A stretch of DNA of 64,000 nt from Marixanthotalea marina (GTDB lineage: Bacteria; Bacteroidota; Bacteroidia; Flavobacteriales; Flavobacteriaceae): the NCBI GenBank assembly GCA_018883545.1, contig JAHLEH010000003.1, forward strand, positions 124,001 to 188,000, read 5' to 3'. Below the pieces are notes generated by a model. It was not told where the DNA came from and did not search any database. It saw nothing but the letters and a program-made list of their open reading frames with translations. The translations under genes were made by a program, and so were the position numbers. This document shows positions 1 to 9,874 of the stretch, piece after piece. Within the stretch, counting starts at the first letter, position 1. Each line of letters starts with the position of its first letter.

Positions 1-29
1 GTAATAATCGATAAAAATTTAGCTTTCAT
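1..29 (-). CDS. Possible N-terminus of a truncated gene
   Basis: A minus-strand ATG at 29 opens a frame that runs off the left edge (Met-Lys-Ala-Lys-Phe-Leu-Ser-Ile-Ile). A basic start followed by hydrophobic residues is what a signal peptide or membrane anchor would give, but only nine codons are visible. The 76 nt between it and the next gene contain no clear promoter. Function cannot be stated. Confidence 0.3.
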
Positions 30-105
30 TTATTTTTTCAACCTATTTGTTAATATATGCGGTAAAGTAATCAAGTTTTTGGAATTAAAAAAATATATAC
101 TGCTT

Positions 106-795
106 CTATAGATACTTTTTCAACTCCAGCAACGCATTTATGGTTTTAAAATTACCCTCAACAGGCTTGTTGAATTCGTTAAAATAAATAACATCCATAC
201 CAACCTCCATAGCGCCCAATATATCTGCTTCAAAACCATCACCAATCATCACACTGTTTTTATTTATTGTACTGGCAGCATTTAAGGCATGGTAAAATAT
301 TTGTGGATTTGGTTTTTTTATCCCGATGGTTTCACCATTTGTAATGGTTTTAAAAAAATGATGAATGTTTGATTTGATGAGTTTTTTGGTTTGTACCTCT
401 TCAAATCCATTCGATATGATATGCAAATTATAATTATTGCTTAAATACTCTAAAACCTCAACGGTGTTGCTATATAAAAAATTATTATCGGTAAGGTAGG
501 TTATGTAATCTTTAGATAACCTATCAATCAACTCTTTATCGACAGGATGCGATAGTGCTAAAAAAGTATCATTCAACCTTCCAAATCGCAATAATTGCTT
601 ATCTATTTTTTCATTGCGATAGAGTTTCCAATATTGGAAATTTATTGCATTGTAGTGTTGTAGAAAATCATTTAAATTGACCTCAACTTGGTTTATTTCA
701 AAAATTTTTTCAAATGCTAAAGCGGAATTCTTGTCAAAGTCCCACAGCGTATGGTCTAAATCAAAAAAAACATCGGTAATATTTTTAAGCTTCAT
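106..795 (-). CDS. yjjG: HAD hydrolase, YjjG-type pyrimidine 5'-nucleotidase
   Basis: This is a 229-residue cytosolic HAD-superfamily phosphatase. All four HAD motifs are visible: nucleophile DLDHT at residues 12-16, SNG at 128-130 (motif II), Lys in GIKKP at 158-162 (motif III) and GDGFEAD at 185-191 (motif IV). Tryptophan after the first motif (DHTLWDF) and the alpha-helical cap between motifs I and II are typical of the YjjG group, which dephosphorylates nucleoside monophosphates, including non-canonical pyrimidines. It is the last gene of a minus-strand operon and its start overlaps the upstream deacetylase-like gene by 11 nt, so translational coupling is likely. Substrate is inferred from family only. 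Confidence 0.85.
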   Translation of the reverse strand: MKLKNITDVFFDLDHTLWDFDKNSALAFEKIFEINQVEVNLNDFLQHYNAINFQYWKLYRNEKIDKQLLRFGRLNDTFLALSHPVDKELIDRLSKDYITYLTDNNFLYSNTVEVLEYLSNNYNLHIISNGFEEVQTKKLIKSNIHHFFKTITNGETIGIKKPNPQIFYHALNAASTINKNSVMIGDGFEADILGAMEVGMDVIYFNEFNKPVEGNFKTINALLELKKYL

Positions 796-2086
796 TGGAT
801 GAATCTAAAATAATATTGAATAACTCTTTAAACCCTTTCCAAGTACCAACATCGCTAAATGTATAATTATGGAATACAGGCACAAATTCGCCATTTACCT
901 TTTTAATCTCAGAAATGATGCCATTTAAAACTTTCTTTTTATCTAATAACGAATGGTTTTTTAACAAAGAATAATCCATTAAATGATAAGAATAAACCTT
1001 TAGAGGGGTTTGCACTTCGTAATCTAGATCGTAAAATAAAAATGGGGTACACGATCCAGCTCGAAAACCAATATGGTTTGTATAGCCCATGGTATAGTCT
1101 TCCTGTATTTCCAAATCAATTAAATTTCTATAAGATTCTGGTAAATTCACTTTAGAGAACGACTGTCTGGAAGCTACCAATGCCGTATTTATTATGCTTT
1201 CCATTTGTTCTTTTTCCTTTTTCAGAATGGAAAAATTTTCTGTTGCAAAAAAAGAGGTTTTAAGCCCTACCTGACAGTAATCGGCAACATGTTTCATAAG
1301 CGAAACAAATTTTTTATTGTTGACACTGATACCCTTATCGTAAGTAGAATAGGCACCAATTAAAAAGAAAAAGAGAAATTTATGTTTTGTTTGTTTCTGT
1401 TTGTTTATAATATATTTATAGGTATCGAAAGGGTCATGTTTCAAGCCAAAAAGCACCATATACCGCATGTAAACTCCTTTAAAATCTAATTTAAAGATAT
1501 CGCGTAATGTACCGCCAATGGTTCTCATAAAACCTTTCAACCTATAATCGAATGCCGAAGGCACATCTATTACAGGCTTTATACTGTATTGCTTAATTGG
1601 AAAAACAAAATCTGGAAAATACGCCTGCAACGCATCCTTAAATTTATAGGCCCAAATATCTACGATTGGTTGTTGTAAAAAGCCATATTTAAAGGCAATG
1701 CTTTCGGTTGCTATAAACCTACCAAATTCATCTTGTACATGTGGCAAATATTCTTCGTACCTGGACAGTAAATAGAAAGATGAAGCAAAAATATCATATG
1801 GTAAGGCTCCTTTATCGCCAGTAGAGAAAAAACCTTTTGTATCATCCCAGTCATGCACATTAAAATCTATATCGGATAGCCCTTGCTCAAATAAAATATC
1901 ATGGCTCTTCACGAAAAACTCTTTACCCAAGGCTTGCTTTCCGTACGACATCTTCAAACTGTCATGCGCAATAAATGCTTCTATGGTAGTTGTAAAACCC
2001 ACCTCAATACCCAACACTCTGGTGCAAATATGCTTGAAAATATATTTAACCCGAGGTGTTATTTTGTATGTGTAGACTAATAGCAT
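785..2086 (-). CDS. Polysaccharide deacetylase-like protein, possibly catalytically degenerate
   Basis: This 433-residue protein resembles the Bacteroidota deacetylase-like family with a large N-terminal domain followed by a NodB-like barrel. Family landmarks are YLLSRYEEY near 105-113, FFFLIGAYSTYDKG near 239-252, YTMGYTNHIGFRAGSCTPF near 331-349 and FHNYTFSD near 415-422. In the relatives I recall, the segment corresponding to IDVPSAFDY (173-181) carries several Asp and the segment VGLKTSF (273-279) reads HPSY. Here a putative metal-binding His is Lys, so activity is doubtful. There is no signal peptide, which suggests a cytosolic protein. It lies 30 nt after radC and overlaps the nucleotidase by 11 nt. 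Confidence 0.7.
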   Translation of the reverse strand: MLLVYTYKITPRVKYIFKHICTRVLGIEVGFTTTIEAFIAHDSLKMSYGKQALGKEFFVKSHDILFEQGLSDIDFNVHDWDDTKGFFSTGDKGALPYDIFASSFYLLSRYEEYLPHVQDEFGRFIATESIAFKYGFLQQPIVDIWAYKFKDALQAYFPDFVFPIKQYSIKPVIDVPSAFDYRLKGFMRTIGGTLRDIFKLDFKGVYMRYMVLFGLKHDPFDTYKYIINKQKQTKHKFLFFFLIGAYSTYDKGISVNNKKFVSLMKHVADYCQVGLKTSFFATENFSILKKEKEQMESIINTALVASRQSFSKVNLPESYRNLIDLEIQEDYTMGYTNHIGFRAGSCTPFLFYDLDYEVQTPLKVYSYHLMDYSLLKNHSLLDKKKVLNGIISEIKKVNGEFVPVFHNYTFSDVGTWKGFKELFNIILDSSNEA

Positions 2087-2116
2087 TGTATAATATTACA
2101 CAGTAAAAGTACAGAA

Positions 2117-2815
2117 CTAAAGCAGAACTTCATCGGCAAAACTGAAGTATGCCTTTTCGGTAACAATTAAATGATCTAAAACTTTTATGTCCAAACTTTC
2201 AGCAGCTTTTTTTAATTTATTGGTAATCTGTTTGTCTGCCTCACTTGGTTTTAAAGTACCAGAAGGATGGTTATGTACCAATATTAAACCTGTTGCGCCA
2301 AATTGCAGCGCATTTTTAAGCACCAAACGTACATCGACCAAAGTACCCGTAATCCCTCCTTTGCTTAATTGATTTTTCTGAATGACCTTATTGGAATTAT
2401 TCAAATAAATAATCCAAAACTCTTCATGCTGCAATTCACCTATTATTGGCTGCATCAATTCAAAAACCGACAAACTAGACGTTATTTTTTGTTTTTCCAA
2501 AGCCTCTTCCCCTCTGCGTCTTCTCCCCAACTCCATAGCAGCAGCAATAGTAATGGCTTTTGCTTCACCAATGCCCTTAAACTCCATAAGCTGTTTTACC
2601 GAAAGCCTGCCAAGTTCGCTTAAATTATTATCAACGCTAGCCAATATCCGCATACATAGAGCTACCGCGCTTTCATTTCTGTTCCCTGAACCAATTAAAA
2701 TAGCAACCAATTCGGCATTGCTTAAAGCAGACTTTCCTTTATAAAGCAGCTTTTCTCGAGGTTGGTTATCTTGGCTCCAGTTCTTTATGGAAAACGAAGT
2801 TGGTTTCTCTTGCAT
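2117..2815 (-). CDS. radC: RadC-family JAB-domain protein
   Basis: This is a 232-residue RadC protein of normal length. An N-terminal helix-hairpin-helix region (FKGIGEAKA around 79-87) precedes a JAB/MPN domain with the JAMM zinc site: Glu near 131, HNHPSG at 181-186 and the downstream Ser/Asp of SEAD at 191-194. RadC was named from a DNA-repair phenotype later attributed to another gene, so the molecular role is uncertain; the JAMM fold suggests a metal-dependent hydrolase. It is the first gene of a three-gene minus-strand operon and is divergent from the dienelactone hydrolase gene across 83 nt. Confidence 0.92.
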   Translation of the reverse strand: MQEKPTSFSIKNWSQDNQPREKLLYKGKSALSNAELVAILIGSGNRNESAVALCMRILASVDNNLSELGRLSVKQLMEFKGIGEAKAITIAAAMELGRRRRGEEALEKQKITSSLSVFELMQPIIGELQHEEFWIIYLNNSNKVIQKNQLSKGGITGTLVDVRLVLKNALQFGATGLILVHNHPSGTLKPSEADKQITNKLKKAAESLDIKVLDHLIVTEKAYFSFADEVLL

Positions 2816-2898
2816 TTGATAAATATAAATATTGTATTTTTATAAAAGAGCAATACAATACTAAAAATTTAAAACTACTGAACTAAATTTATTACAAA

Positions 2899-3786
2899 AT
2901 GAAACCTCTAAGAAAAGAAGATATAAACCAAAAAGTATTTGATTTATACGACGATTACGCCCATAATAAAATAGACCGCCGCCAGTTCGTTGAAAAGCTA
3001 TCACTCTATGCCATTGGCGGGTTGACCGTTTCATCATTACTGAGTTTTATTACCCCAAATTATCTGGATAATTTAGTTGTAAAACCAGACGACCCTAATT
3101 TAGATTCCAAGTATGTGGAATACCCATCGCCTAAAGGTGGTGGCTCCATTAAAGGACTTTTATCTATGCCGAATGATACCAAAGGCAAGTTACCTGGTAT
3201 TGTAGTAGTCCACGAAAATAGAGGCTTAAATCCATACATTGAAGATGTGGGCAGAAGAGCAGCTCTTGAAGGTTTTATAACAATTGCTCCAGACGCACTC
3301 TCTCCATTGGGAGGCTATCCAGGCAATGATGACGAAGGACGTGCCATGCAAAGCAAACGTGATAGAAATGAAATGCTGGAAGATTTTATTGCCGCTTTCG
3401 ATTATTTAAAATCACATGAAAACTGCGATGGTAATATTGGCGTGGTTGGCTTTTGTTTTGGTGGTTGGATTTCCAATATGATGGCCGTAAGACTTCCTGA
3501 ACTAAAAGCAGCTGTACCGTTTTATGGTGGACAACCTTCAGCTGAAGATGCCGCTAAAATAAAAGCGCCTTTAATGCTTCAATATGCCGGACTAGATACT
3601 AGGGTTAATGCCGGCTGGCCAGCCTACGAAGAAACCCTTAAAGCCAACAACATAGAATATAAGGCCTTTGTTTACCCGGATGTAAATCACGGTTTCCATA
3701 ACAACTCCACACCGCGGTTTGATAAAGAGGCAGCTGATTTAGCCTGGAGTAGAACAATTGAATTTTTTAAGGAAAAACTAAAATAA
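2899..3786 (+). CDS. Dienelactone hydrolase family protein with probable Tat signal
   Basis: This 295-residue alpha/beta-hydrolase belongs to the dienelactone hydrolase (carboxymethylenebutenolidase) family. The nucleophile elbow is GFCFGG at 184-189 with Cys186; Asp233 and His264 (NHGFH) complete the triad, and Glu106 in HENRG is the family Glu that interacts with the Cys. The N-terminus is unusual: an Arg-Arg pair at 27-28 (RRQFVEKL) precedes a hydrophobic stretch to about residue 53, as in a twin-arginine signal with a long n-region. The protein is therefore probably exported folded. The substrate is unknown. It ends 27 nt from the convergent valS stop, with no obvious terminator between. 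Confidence 0.88.
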   Translation: MKPLRKEDINQKVFDLYDDYAHNKIDRRQFVEKLSLYAIGGLTVSSLLSFITPNYLDNLVVKPDDPNLDSKYVEYPSPKGGGSIKGLLSMPNDTKGKLPGIVVVHENRGLNPYIEDVGRRAALEGFITIAPDALSPLGGYPGNDDEGRAMQSKRDRNEMLEDFIAAFDYLKSHENCDGNIGVVGFCFGGWISNMMAVRLPELKAAVPFYGGQPSAEDAAKIKAPLMLQYAGLDTRVNAGWPAYEETLKANNIEYKAFVYPDVNHGFHNNSTPRFDKEAADLAWSRTIEFFKEKLK

Positions 3787-3813
3787 AACCAACGTCTCTA
3801 TATTCTACCTAAC

Positions 3814-6444
3814 TTATTTTAAACCAGCCAAACTTGTTTTAAGCATTTCTATTTTTGCTAAAGCATCGGCTTCTTTTTTACGCTCGTTGGCTACAACCTG
3901 TTCTGGTGCTCCAGCCATAAAACGCTCGTTGGATAGTTTTTTCTGGACCGATATTAAAAAGCCTTCGGTATATTGCAATTCTTCGGTTAACTTTTTAATT
4001 TCTTCTTCTACATTAATAGCCCCCGCGATAGGAATAAAATATTCATTCGACTTCACACGGAATGTTAGTGCGCCGTCTATAGAAGCATCTACATAGGATA
4101 GCGTTTCTATATTGCCCAATTTAACAATAACCGAATCAAAAGTAGTTGCTACGTTTTCACTATTAACCACAGACAAATCAACCGTTTCCTTAAATGAAAT
4201 ATTTTTGTCTTTTCTAATTGTTCTGATACCAGACACTACTTCTTGGGCAAACTCAAATTCTGAAATTAAGGGTTCATTTATTGGTTTTGATTCTGGCCAT
4301 TTTGAAATAATTAAAGCTTCCTCTGGAGTTCGTTCGGTTATATATTGCCATATTTCTTCAGATAAGAATGGCATGAACGGATGTAATATTTTCAGATTGT
4401 TTTCAAACAAGGCTATTACGCGCTTCAATGTAACAGCATCAATGGGTTGTCCATAAGCAGGCTTAACCATTTCCAATAGCCAAGAACAGAAATCATCCCA
4501 AATAAGTTTATAGGTAGCCATTAAGGCATCGCTCAATCTGTATTTTGAATAATGGTCTTCTATTTCAGCCAATGTTTTTTGAAACTTGGCTTCAAACCAA
4601 TCTATGGCAACTTTGCTGGATTCTGGCTGTTCAATATTTTTGTCAACCTCCCAACCTTTTATCAATCTAAAGGCATTCCATATTTTATTGGCAAAGGCTT
4701 TACCTTGTCCGCAAAGCGATTCATCAAAAGGCAAATCGTTTCCAGCGGGCGAACACATTAACATACCCACGCGAACCCCATCGGCACCGTATTCTTCCAT
4801 TAATCCTATAGGGTCTGGCGAATTCCCTAATGATTTAGACATTTTTCTGCCCAATTTATCGCGAACAATACCTGTGTAATACACATTTTTAAAAGGCAAT
4901 TCGCCACGATACTCATAACCGGCCATAATCATTCGGGCCACCCAAAAGAACATTATTTCTGGAGCAGTTACCAAATCGTTGGTTGGATAATAATAATTTA
5001 TTTCCTTATTGTTTGGTTCGTTAATACCATTAAACACCGACATAGGCCACAACCAAGACGAAAACCACGTATCTAGGGCATCTGGGTCTTGGGTTAAATC
5101 TTCTATTGTGAGTTGTTGGTTATTGGTTTTTTGTTTGGCTTTTTCCAGCGCTTCTTCATTGGTTTTGGCAACCACAAAATCCTCTACACCTTCGCCATAG
5201 AAATAAGCTGGGATTTGGTGACCCCACCACAGTTGGCGCGAAATGTTCCAATCTCTCACATTTTCCATCCAGTGACGGTATGAATTCTTGAATTTTGAAG
5301 GATGAAACTGAATGGTATCGTTCATTACATTCTCTAGAGCTGGTTTGGCCAAGTCTTTCATTTTCAAAAACCATTGTGCCGATATCTTAGGCTCTATAAC
5401 GGCGTTGGTTCTTTCAGAAGTCCCTACTTTATGGATATGGGTTTCAATCTTTACAAGATGGCCCAAACTTTCCAATTCCTTTACAATTTCTTTTCTAACT
5501 ACAAAACGATCTTTCCCTTGGTAATGCAAACCGTTGGCATTTAATGTGGCGTCATCATTAAAAATATCAATAACTTCCAGGTTATGCTTTTCTCCTAAAA
5601 CCTTATCATTTTGGTCGTGTGCCGGTGTTACCTTTAAACAGCCTGTACCAAATTCAACATCAACATATTCATCTTCTATAATCGGAATAACACGACCAGA
5701 TATTGGAACTACAGCTTTCTTCCCCTTTAAATGGGTAAAACGCACATCGTTAGGGTTAATACAAATAGCGGTATCTCCCAAAATGGTTTCAGGTCGCGTA
5801 GTAGCTATGGTTAGAGAATCTTTGCTTCCTTCAATTTTATAGTTTACATAATACAGATTACCTTGTTTTTCTTCATAAATCACCTCTTCATCAGACAAGG
5901 TCGTTTTGGCTTCAGGGTCCCAGTTCACCATACGATAGCCACGGTAAATAAGGCCTTTTTCATATAAATCGATAAAGGTTTTAATAACCGATTCTGATAA
6001 ATCATCATCCATTGTAAACTTAGTACGTTCCCAATCACAGGACGCACCTAGCTTTTTCAATTGCTCTAAAATGATTCCACCGTGTTTGTGGGTCCAATCC
6101 CAAGCGTGCTTTAAAAATTCATCGCGAGTTAAATCAGCTTTTTCTATACCTTCTGCTTTTAACTTCGCCACAACTTTGGCTTCAGTAGCAATAGAAGCAT
6201 GGTCTGTTCCCGGTACCCAACACGCATTGTAACCTTTCATTCGGGCACGACGAATCAATACATCTTGTATGGTATTGTTAAGCATATGCCCCATATGTAA
6301 AACCCCCGTAACGTTTGGTGGCGGAATTACTATGGCATAAGGTTCTCTTTCATCTGGTTCTGAATGAAAATAATCATGTTTCATCCAGTAATCATACCAC
6401 TTACCTTCTACTTGACTAGCATCGTATTTTGACGGAATTTGCAT
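3814..6444 (-). CDS. valS: Valine--tRNA ligase
   Basis: Class I aminoacyl-tRNA synthetase that charges tRNA-Val. The 876-residue form starts at Met 6444 ([10 protein letters not shown]), the usual flavobacterial N-terminus; a frame 11 codons longer exists, but its start lies inside a good -10-like element at 6475-6482. The HIGH-type motif HMGH is at residues 50-53, the editing-domain motif TTRPET near 215-220, KMSKS near 534-538, followed by the anticodon-binding domain and a C-terminal coiled coil rich in Lys and Glu. It is monocistronic on the minus strand and convergent with the hydrolase gene. Confidence 0.97.
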   Translation of the reverse strand: MQIPSKYDASQVEGKWYDYWMKHDYFHSEPDEREPYAIVIPPPNVTGVLHMGHMLNNTIQDVLIRRARMKGYNACWVPGTDHASIATEAKVVAKLKAEGIEKADLTRDEFLKHAWDWTHKHGGIILEQLKKLGASCDWERTKFTMDDDLSESVIKTFIDLYEKGLIYRGYRMVNWDPEAKTTLSDEEVIYEEKQGNLYYVNYKIEGSKDSLTIATTRPETILGDTAICINPNDVRFTHLKGKKAVVPISGRVIPIIEDEYVDVEFGTGCLKVTPAHDQNDKVLGEKHNLEVIDIFNDDATLNANGLHYQGKDRFVVRKEIVKELESLGHLVKIETHIHKVGTSERTNAVIEPKISAQWFLKMKDLAKPALENVMNDTIQFHPSKFKNSYRHWMENVRDWNISRQLWWGHQIPAYFYGEGVEDFVVAKTNEEALEKAKQKTNNQQLTIEDLTQDPDALDTWFSSWLWPMSVFNGINEPNNKEINYYYPTNDLVTAPEIMFFWVARMIMAGYEYRGELPFKNVYYTGIVRDKLGRKMSKSLGNSPDPIGLMEEYGADGVRVGMLMCSPAGNDLPFDESLCGQGKAFANKIWNAFRLIKGWEVDKNIEQPESSKVAIDWFEAKFQKTLAEIEDHYSKYRLSDALMATYKLIWDDFCSWLLEMVKPAYGQPIDAVTLKRVIALFENNLKILHPFMPFLSEEIWQYITERTPEEALIISKWPESKPINEPLISEFEFAQEVVSGIRTIRKDKNISFKETVDLSVVNSENVATTFDSVIVKLGNIETLSYVDASIDGALTFRVKSNEYFIPIAGAINVEEEIKKLTEELQYTEGFLISVQKKLSNERFMAGAPEQVVANERKKEADALAKIEMLKTSLAGLK

Positions 6445-6474
6445 ACTTTGGAATAGTTTTTGAATAACGATTGG

Positions 6475-6482
6475 CAAAAATA
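6475..6482 (-). promoter_or_regulatory. Bacteroidota -7 element for valS
   Basis: The minus strand reads TATTTTTG, a match to TAnnTTTG. A transcript starting about 7 nt downstream would have a leader of roughly 24 nt before the ATG at 6444. This supports the shorter ValS start. No clear TTG is seen at the -33 position. Confidence 0.5.
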
Positions 6483-6741
6483 CTTATATTTACTTTCTTG
6501 TGAAAGTTAAGAGAAATAATGATTTTGAATTTCAGGATTGAAAAAGTAAACATACTTCCTTCAAAAGTCAAATTATAGACCCTAAATATGCATTTCATCT
6601 ATTTTTTTTGCGTTTTGAAGAAAAAGAATCTATGTTTACATTGAATTTAAAATAGTTTTGAGTTTAAAAAACATATAAAAAGCTATTATTGTAGTATTGT
6701 TAATTATTGAAATAACCAGAAAAAAATTTAATATACGAACC

Positions 6742-7167
6742 ATGAAACATTTATTTACCATTTTATTTATCGGATTAATCAGTTTATCCGTAAATGCTCA
6801 AGATAAAGTAGCTAAAATAGAATTTAAAACTGACGTTATCGATTACGGAACTATAGAAAAAGGTGCCAATGGTGTTAGGGTTTTTGAATTTACCAACACT
6901 GGAGACGCCCCTTTAATTATATCTAAAGTATCTTCTACTTGTGGATGTACTATTCCTAAAAAACCAGAAGGCCCAATTATGCCAGGTGAAGTAGGAAAAA
7001 TTGAAGTTAAGTACGATACCAATCGTGTAATGCCTATTAGAAAAACAATTACCGTTATTTCTAATGCCGATACGCCGACGGTTGCCCTAAAAATAAAAGG
7101 TGAAGTTGTAGACACTAAAGACAGTAGCCTTCTAGAAAAGAAAAACAAAAGTGTTGTAGAACAATAA
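6742..7167 (+). CDS. Exported DUF1573 protein
   Basis: A 141-residue DUF1573 protein. The chosen start at 6742 gives a clean signal peptide (MKHLFTILFIGLISLSVNAQ) that the longer frame from 6697 would bury. The mature part is an Ig/ASPM-like beta-sandwich typical of DUF1573, including a STCGCT motif around residues 71-76. Function in the family is unknown; the proteins are common and abundant in Bacteroidota and are thought to be periplasmic or envelope-associated. The gene stands alone, divergent from valS across 297 nt, and ends in a terminator shared with the convergent protease gene. That 297-nt gap holds the valS promoter and otherwise nothing I can identify. Confidence 0.85.
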   Translation: MKHLFTILFIGLISLSVNAQDKVAKIEFKTDVIDYGTIEKGANGVRVFEFTNTGDAPLIISKVSSTCGCTIPKKPEGPIMPGEVGKIEVKYDTNRVMPIRKTITVISNADTPTVALKIKGEVVDTKDSSLLEKKNKSVVEQ

Positions 7168-7181
7168 ACTACACTTAGGTT

Positions 7182-7221
7182 AAATAAAAAATCCCAGACA
7201 ATTGTTTGGGATTTTTTATTT
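7182..7221. terminator. Bidirectional intrinsic terminator
   Basis: A perfect 15-bp inverted repeat (7182-7196 with 7207-7221) around a 10-nt loop has a CCCA/TGGG core flanked by A and T runs, so it can terminate both the DUF1573 gene and the convergent protease gene. It overlaps the protease stop codon. Confidence 0.85.
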
Positions 7222-8556
7222 AAAAACGTCTTCCAATTCAAATTCATAGTTTAAAACCATACCGTCTCTATCTACTTTTAGTTTTATAGGTTTACCTATA
7301 TCATCATAGAACATATGGGTAATATCTTGTAATGAAAAATTATGGGTTTGTTTGCCATTAACTGTCAATATAACATCGCCAATCATCAAACCAGCACGCT
7401 CTGCCGGAGAATCTTTTCTTAACTCTGCTATTGTATATGAAGGTTTCAATGCTATTTTGTAATGTGCATCTAGTATAACTGTATTCTCATCATCTACCGC
7501 GTTTATACCTAACACATTTCTATTCGATGAAATTGAATTATCTATTTCCTTAACCACCCTAACCCCCTCGTGTACCAATTCAATACCACTTCTGTTATAA
7601 CTGAATTTATCATTGAAATTTGCGTTTTTTTTAAGCGTGATAATGCCATTATTATAATCTAAAATTATATTAAAGCGTTTTAATATATTCCCTGCCAAAC
7701 TGCCATTTCGGTCTTTATTCTGTTTTGCTATTGTAATGGATTCTGGATCTGGATAGGCCACATTCACCTTATTCAATTCAAAATGTTTTAATGAAAATGA
7801 TTCTATTTCTGACCGCTTACCGTAAACACTTCCGCTGAGTCCGTACCCCAGAAAATCCTGAAAAAAAGTGTCCCCTGGGCTAATGCCTAAAGAGTCATTT
7901 TCAAATAGCCATAGGGCATCACTACTCCCAGTATCTATCAAAAGTTTAACAACAATATCCCTTTCCCCATTGTTAATTCGTCCTTTTATATAAGGTTTGC
8001 CATTATGGAATTCCAGATTAAAGACTTCACATTTCCTACATTTTTTGTGTTTAAAGGCATCTGTTTCCGTTAATCTTAAATACTTTTTGGAATAATTTAT
8101 CTCCACAACCAAATCCTTAAAAATATCAAAACCAATAATGCCATGAACGGGAACTCCCAGTTTAGGACCAAAGTTTAACTCATCATTAAAGATAATGTAC
8201 AAGTCTTGTTGCATTTTAACAGCATCTCCTATTTTGAGGATGTTATTATCTGATTTTAATGCTTCTACATATTCTTCACTTCCAAATCCTCTTAAAAAAA
8301 TGGTTTCGGGATTCTTTACTTCCAAACTATCCGAAATGTTTAAGAAACTAAATATCATGGGTTTGCTTACACCTGTATCCAATAAAAAGGAAAGCTTAGC
8401 CCCGTTAACCTCAATGGGCACAATGATTAAATTGTTAATTAAACTGAAGCGTATTTTATCTGATTTTTGTTTATTCTGTACAACAAAATTGTTCTGGGAA
8501 TAGGAAATCATCCCGAAGTAGCAAAAAAACAATATAAAGAACCCTATTTTATTCAT
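7216..8556 (-). CDS. Exported retropepsin-like aspartyl protease with C-terminal PDZ domain
   Basis: A 446-residue exported protein; the start at 8556 gives a signal peptide (MNKIGFFILFFCYFGMISYS). Two aspartyl-protease half-domains each carry the catalytic Asp: LLDTG near residues 58-62 and LIDTG near 206-210, with GIIGFDIF and AGNIL segments as the matching hydrophobic-Gly elements. A PDZ domain follows at about 360-430 (AELRKDSPAERAGLMIGD). A CxxC pair lies near 173-176 between the halves. The layout suggests a periplasmic protease that recognises C-terminal or unfolded segments; the substrate is unknown. It is monocistronic. Confidence 0.85.
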   Translation of the reverse strand: MNKIGFFILFFCYFGMISYSQNNFVVQNKQKSDKIRFSLINNLIIVPIEVNGAKLSFLLDTGVSKPMIFSFLNISDSLEVKNPETIFLRGFGSEEYVEALKSDNNILKIGDAVKMQQDLYIIFNDELNFGPKLGVPVHGIIGFDIFKDLVVEINYSKKYLRLTETDAFKHKKCRKCEVFNLEFHNGKPYIKGRINNGERDIVVKLLIDTGSSDALWLFENDSLGISPGDTFFQDFLGYGLSGSVYGKRSEIESFSLKHFELNKVNVAYPDPESITIAKQNKDRNGSLAGNILKRFNIILDYNNGIITLKKNANFNDKFSYNRSGIELVHEGVRVVKEIDNSISSNRNVLGINAVDDENTVILDAHYKIALKPSYTIAELRKDSPAERAGLMIGDVILTVNGKQTHNFSLQDITHMFYDDIGKPIKLKVDRDGMVLNYEFELEDVFK

Positions 8557-8654
8557 GTTAAACCAACAAGAAAATTCTACTATCAATTTACAAATCTTTC
8601 CTGTTGATTAGATATTTAGAATGGTTTTTTAAAAAAACTTTAAGATAATTTTCT

Positions 8655-8662
8655 CAACTTTG
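8655..8662 (+). promoter_or_regulatory. Probable -7 element for the aminotransferase-murB operon
   Basis: CAACTTTG followed by CACCC is one mismatch from TAnnTTTG, and TTTGCACC is a frequent form in Bacteroidota. It lies 21 nt upstream of the ATG at 8684 and overlaps the longer possible reading frame from 8660, which supports the downstream start. Confidence 0.45.
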
Positions 8663-8683
8663 CACCCTAAAAATTTATTTTTA

Positions 8684-9874
8684 ATGCCAACTATTTCTAG
8701 AAAAGGGGAATTAATGCCCCAATCGCCTATTCGAAAACTGGTACCTTATGCAGATCAAGCAGTTAAGGATGGGAAATCTATATATTATTTAAACATTGGT
8801 CAACCTGATATTAAAACCCCTGAAGTTGCTTTAAAAGCCGTAAGGGAAAATACTGTTGAAATTTTATCATATTCAAAATCTGAAGGCTCTGAAACCTACA
8901 GACAAAAAATAGCCGATTATTACAGCAAACATGATATCCATGTAAATGCTACGGATATTGCTGTTACAACAGGTGCCAGCGAAGCCCTGCTTTTTGTTTT
9001 CGGCAGCATTATGGATCCCAATGACGAGGTTATTATTTGCGAGCCTTTTTATGCTAACTATATTGCTTTTTCGGTAGCCTCTGGCGTTAACGTTGTTCCT
9101 ATAGTTTCAAAAATTGAAGATGATTTTGCATTGCCTCCCATAGAAGAGTTTGAAAAACTAATTACTTCCAAAACAAAGGCTATCTTAATATGTAATCCAG
9201 GAAATCCAACAGGTTACTTATATTCTAAAGAAGAAATTCAAAAATTAACAGCTCTTGTTAAAAAGCATGATTTGTTCTTGATTGCGGATGAAGTATACCG
9301 TGAGTTTGTATATGATGGCAACACCCATTATTCCATTATGCAGGAAGAAGGACTGGAAGAACACGCCATAATGATTGATTCTGTTTCCAAACGATACAGT
9401 ATGTGTGGCGCCCGTGTTGGATGCTTGGTTTCTAAAAACAAAACGGTAATTCAAACCGTCATTAAATTTGCTCAAGCACGGTTGAGTCCACCAACTTATG
9501 CCCAAATTGCTAGCGAAGCTGCTTTAGACACCCCACAAAGTTATTTTGATGATGTTATTGAAGAATATATTGAGCGTAGAGACACTTTAATTGCCGAGCT
9601 CAAAAAAATTGACGGCGTAAAAGTAGCCAAACCCAAAGGTGCTTTTTATTGTGTAGCTGAATTACCTATAAAAAACTCCGACCATTTTGCCCAGTGGCTT
9701 TTAGAACATTTTGATATTGACGGGGAAACAGTCATGGTAGCTCCCGGTGGCGGTTTTTATTCAACACCTGGACTAGGCACAAATCAAATTAGAATTGCCT
9801 ATGTGCTTAAGAAAGAAAGCTTAGTGAAAGCCGTAAATATTATTAAAGAAGCTTTAAAAGTTTATAAAGATTAG
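8684..9874 (+). CDS. Class I/II pyridoxal-phosphate aminotransferase
   Basis: A 396-residue fold-type I PLP enzyme of the aspartate aminotransferase group. Visible are IGQPDIKTP near 40-48, the PLP-phosphate loop TTGASEALL near 94-102, the NPGNPTG substrate/cofactor motif near 170-176, DEVYREF near 201-207, and the Schiff-base Lys in SVSKRYS near 232-238. GARVGCL and the C-terminal Arg in NQIRIAYV complete the site. The start at 8684 (MPTISRKG) is chosen over an upstream TTG. Amino-acid specificity cannot be read from sequence. Its TAG stop shares one base with the murB GTG start, so the two genes are translationally coupled. Confidence 0.92.
   Translation: MPTISRKGELMPQSPIRKLVPYADQAVKDGKSIYYLNIGQPDIKTPEVALKAVRENTVEILSYSKSEGSETYRQKIADYYSKHDIHVNATDIAVTTGASEALLFVFGSIMDPNDEVIICEPFYANYIAFSVASGVNVVPIVSKIEDDFALPPIEEFEKLITSKTKAILICNPGNPTGYLYSKEEIQKLTALVKKHDLFLIADEVYREFVYDGNTHYSIMQEEGLEEHAIMIDSVSKRYSMCGARVGCLVSKNKTVIQTVIKFAQARLSPPTYAQIASEAALDTPQSYFDDVIEEYIERRDTLIAELKKIDGVKVAKPKGAFYCVAELPIKNSDHFAQWLLEHFDIDGETVMVAPGGGFYSTPGLGTNQIRIAYVLKKESLVKAVNIIKEALKVYKD

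Noticed and set aside
5156-5374. Minus-strand frame overlapping valS
   Set aside because: Shadow of valS in another frame, with no supporting features.
6416-6598. Minus-strand 60-codon frame upstream of valS
   Set aside because: Lies over the valS start and promoter, has no family signs and is biased by AT content.
9245-9505. Minus-strand frame in the aminotransferase gene
   Set aside because: Antisense shadow of a conserved gene.
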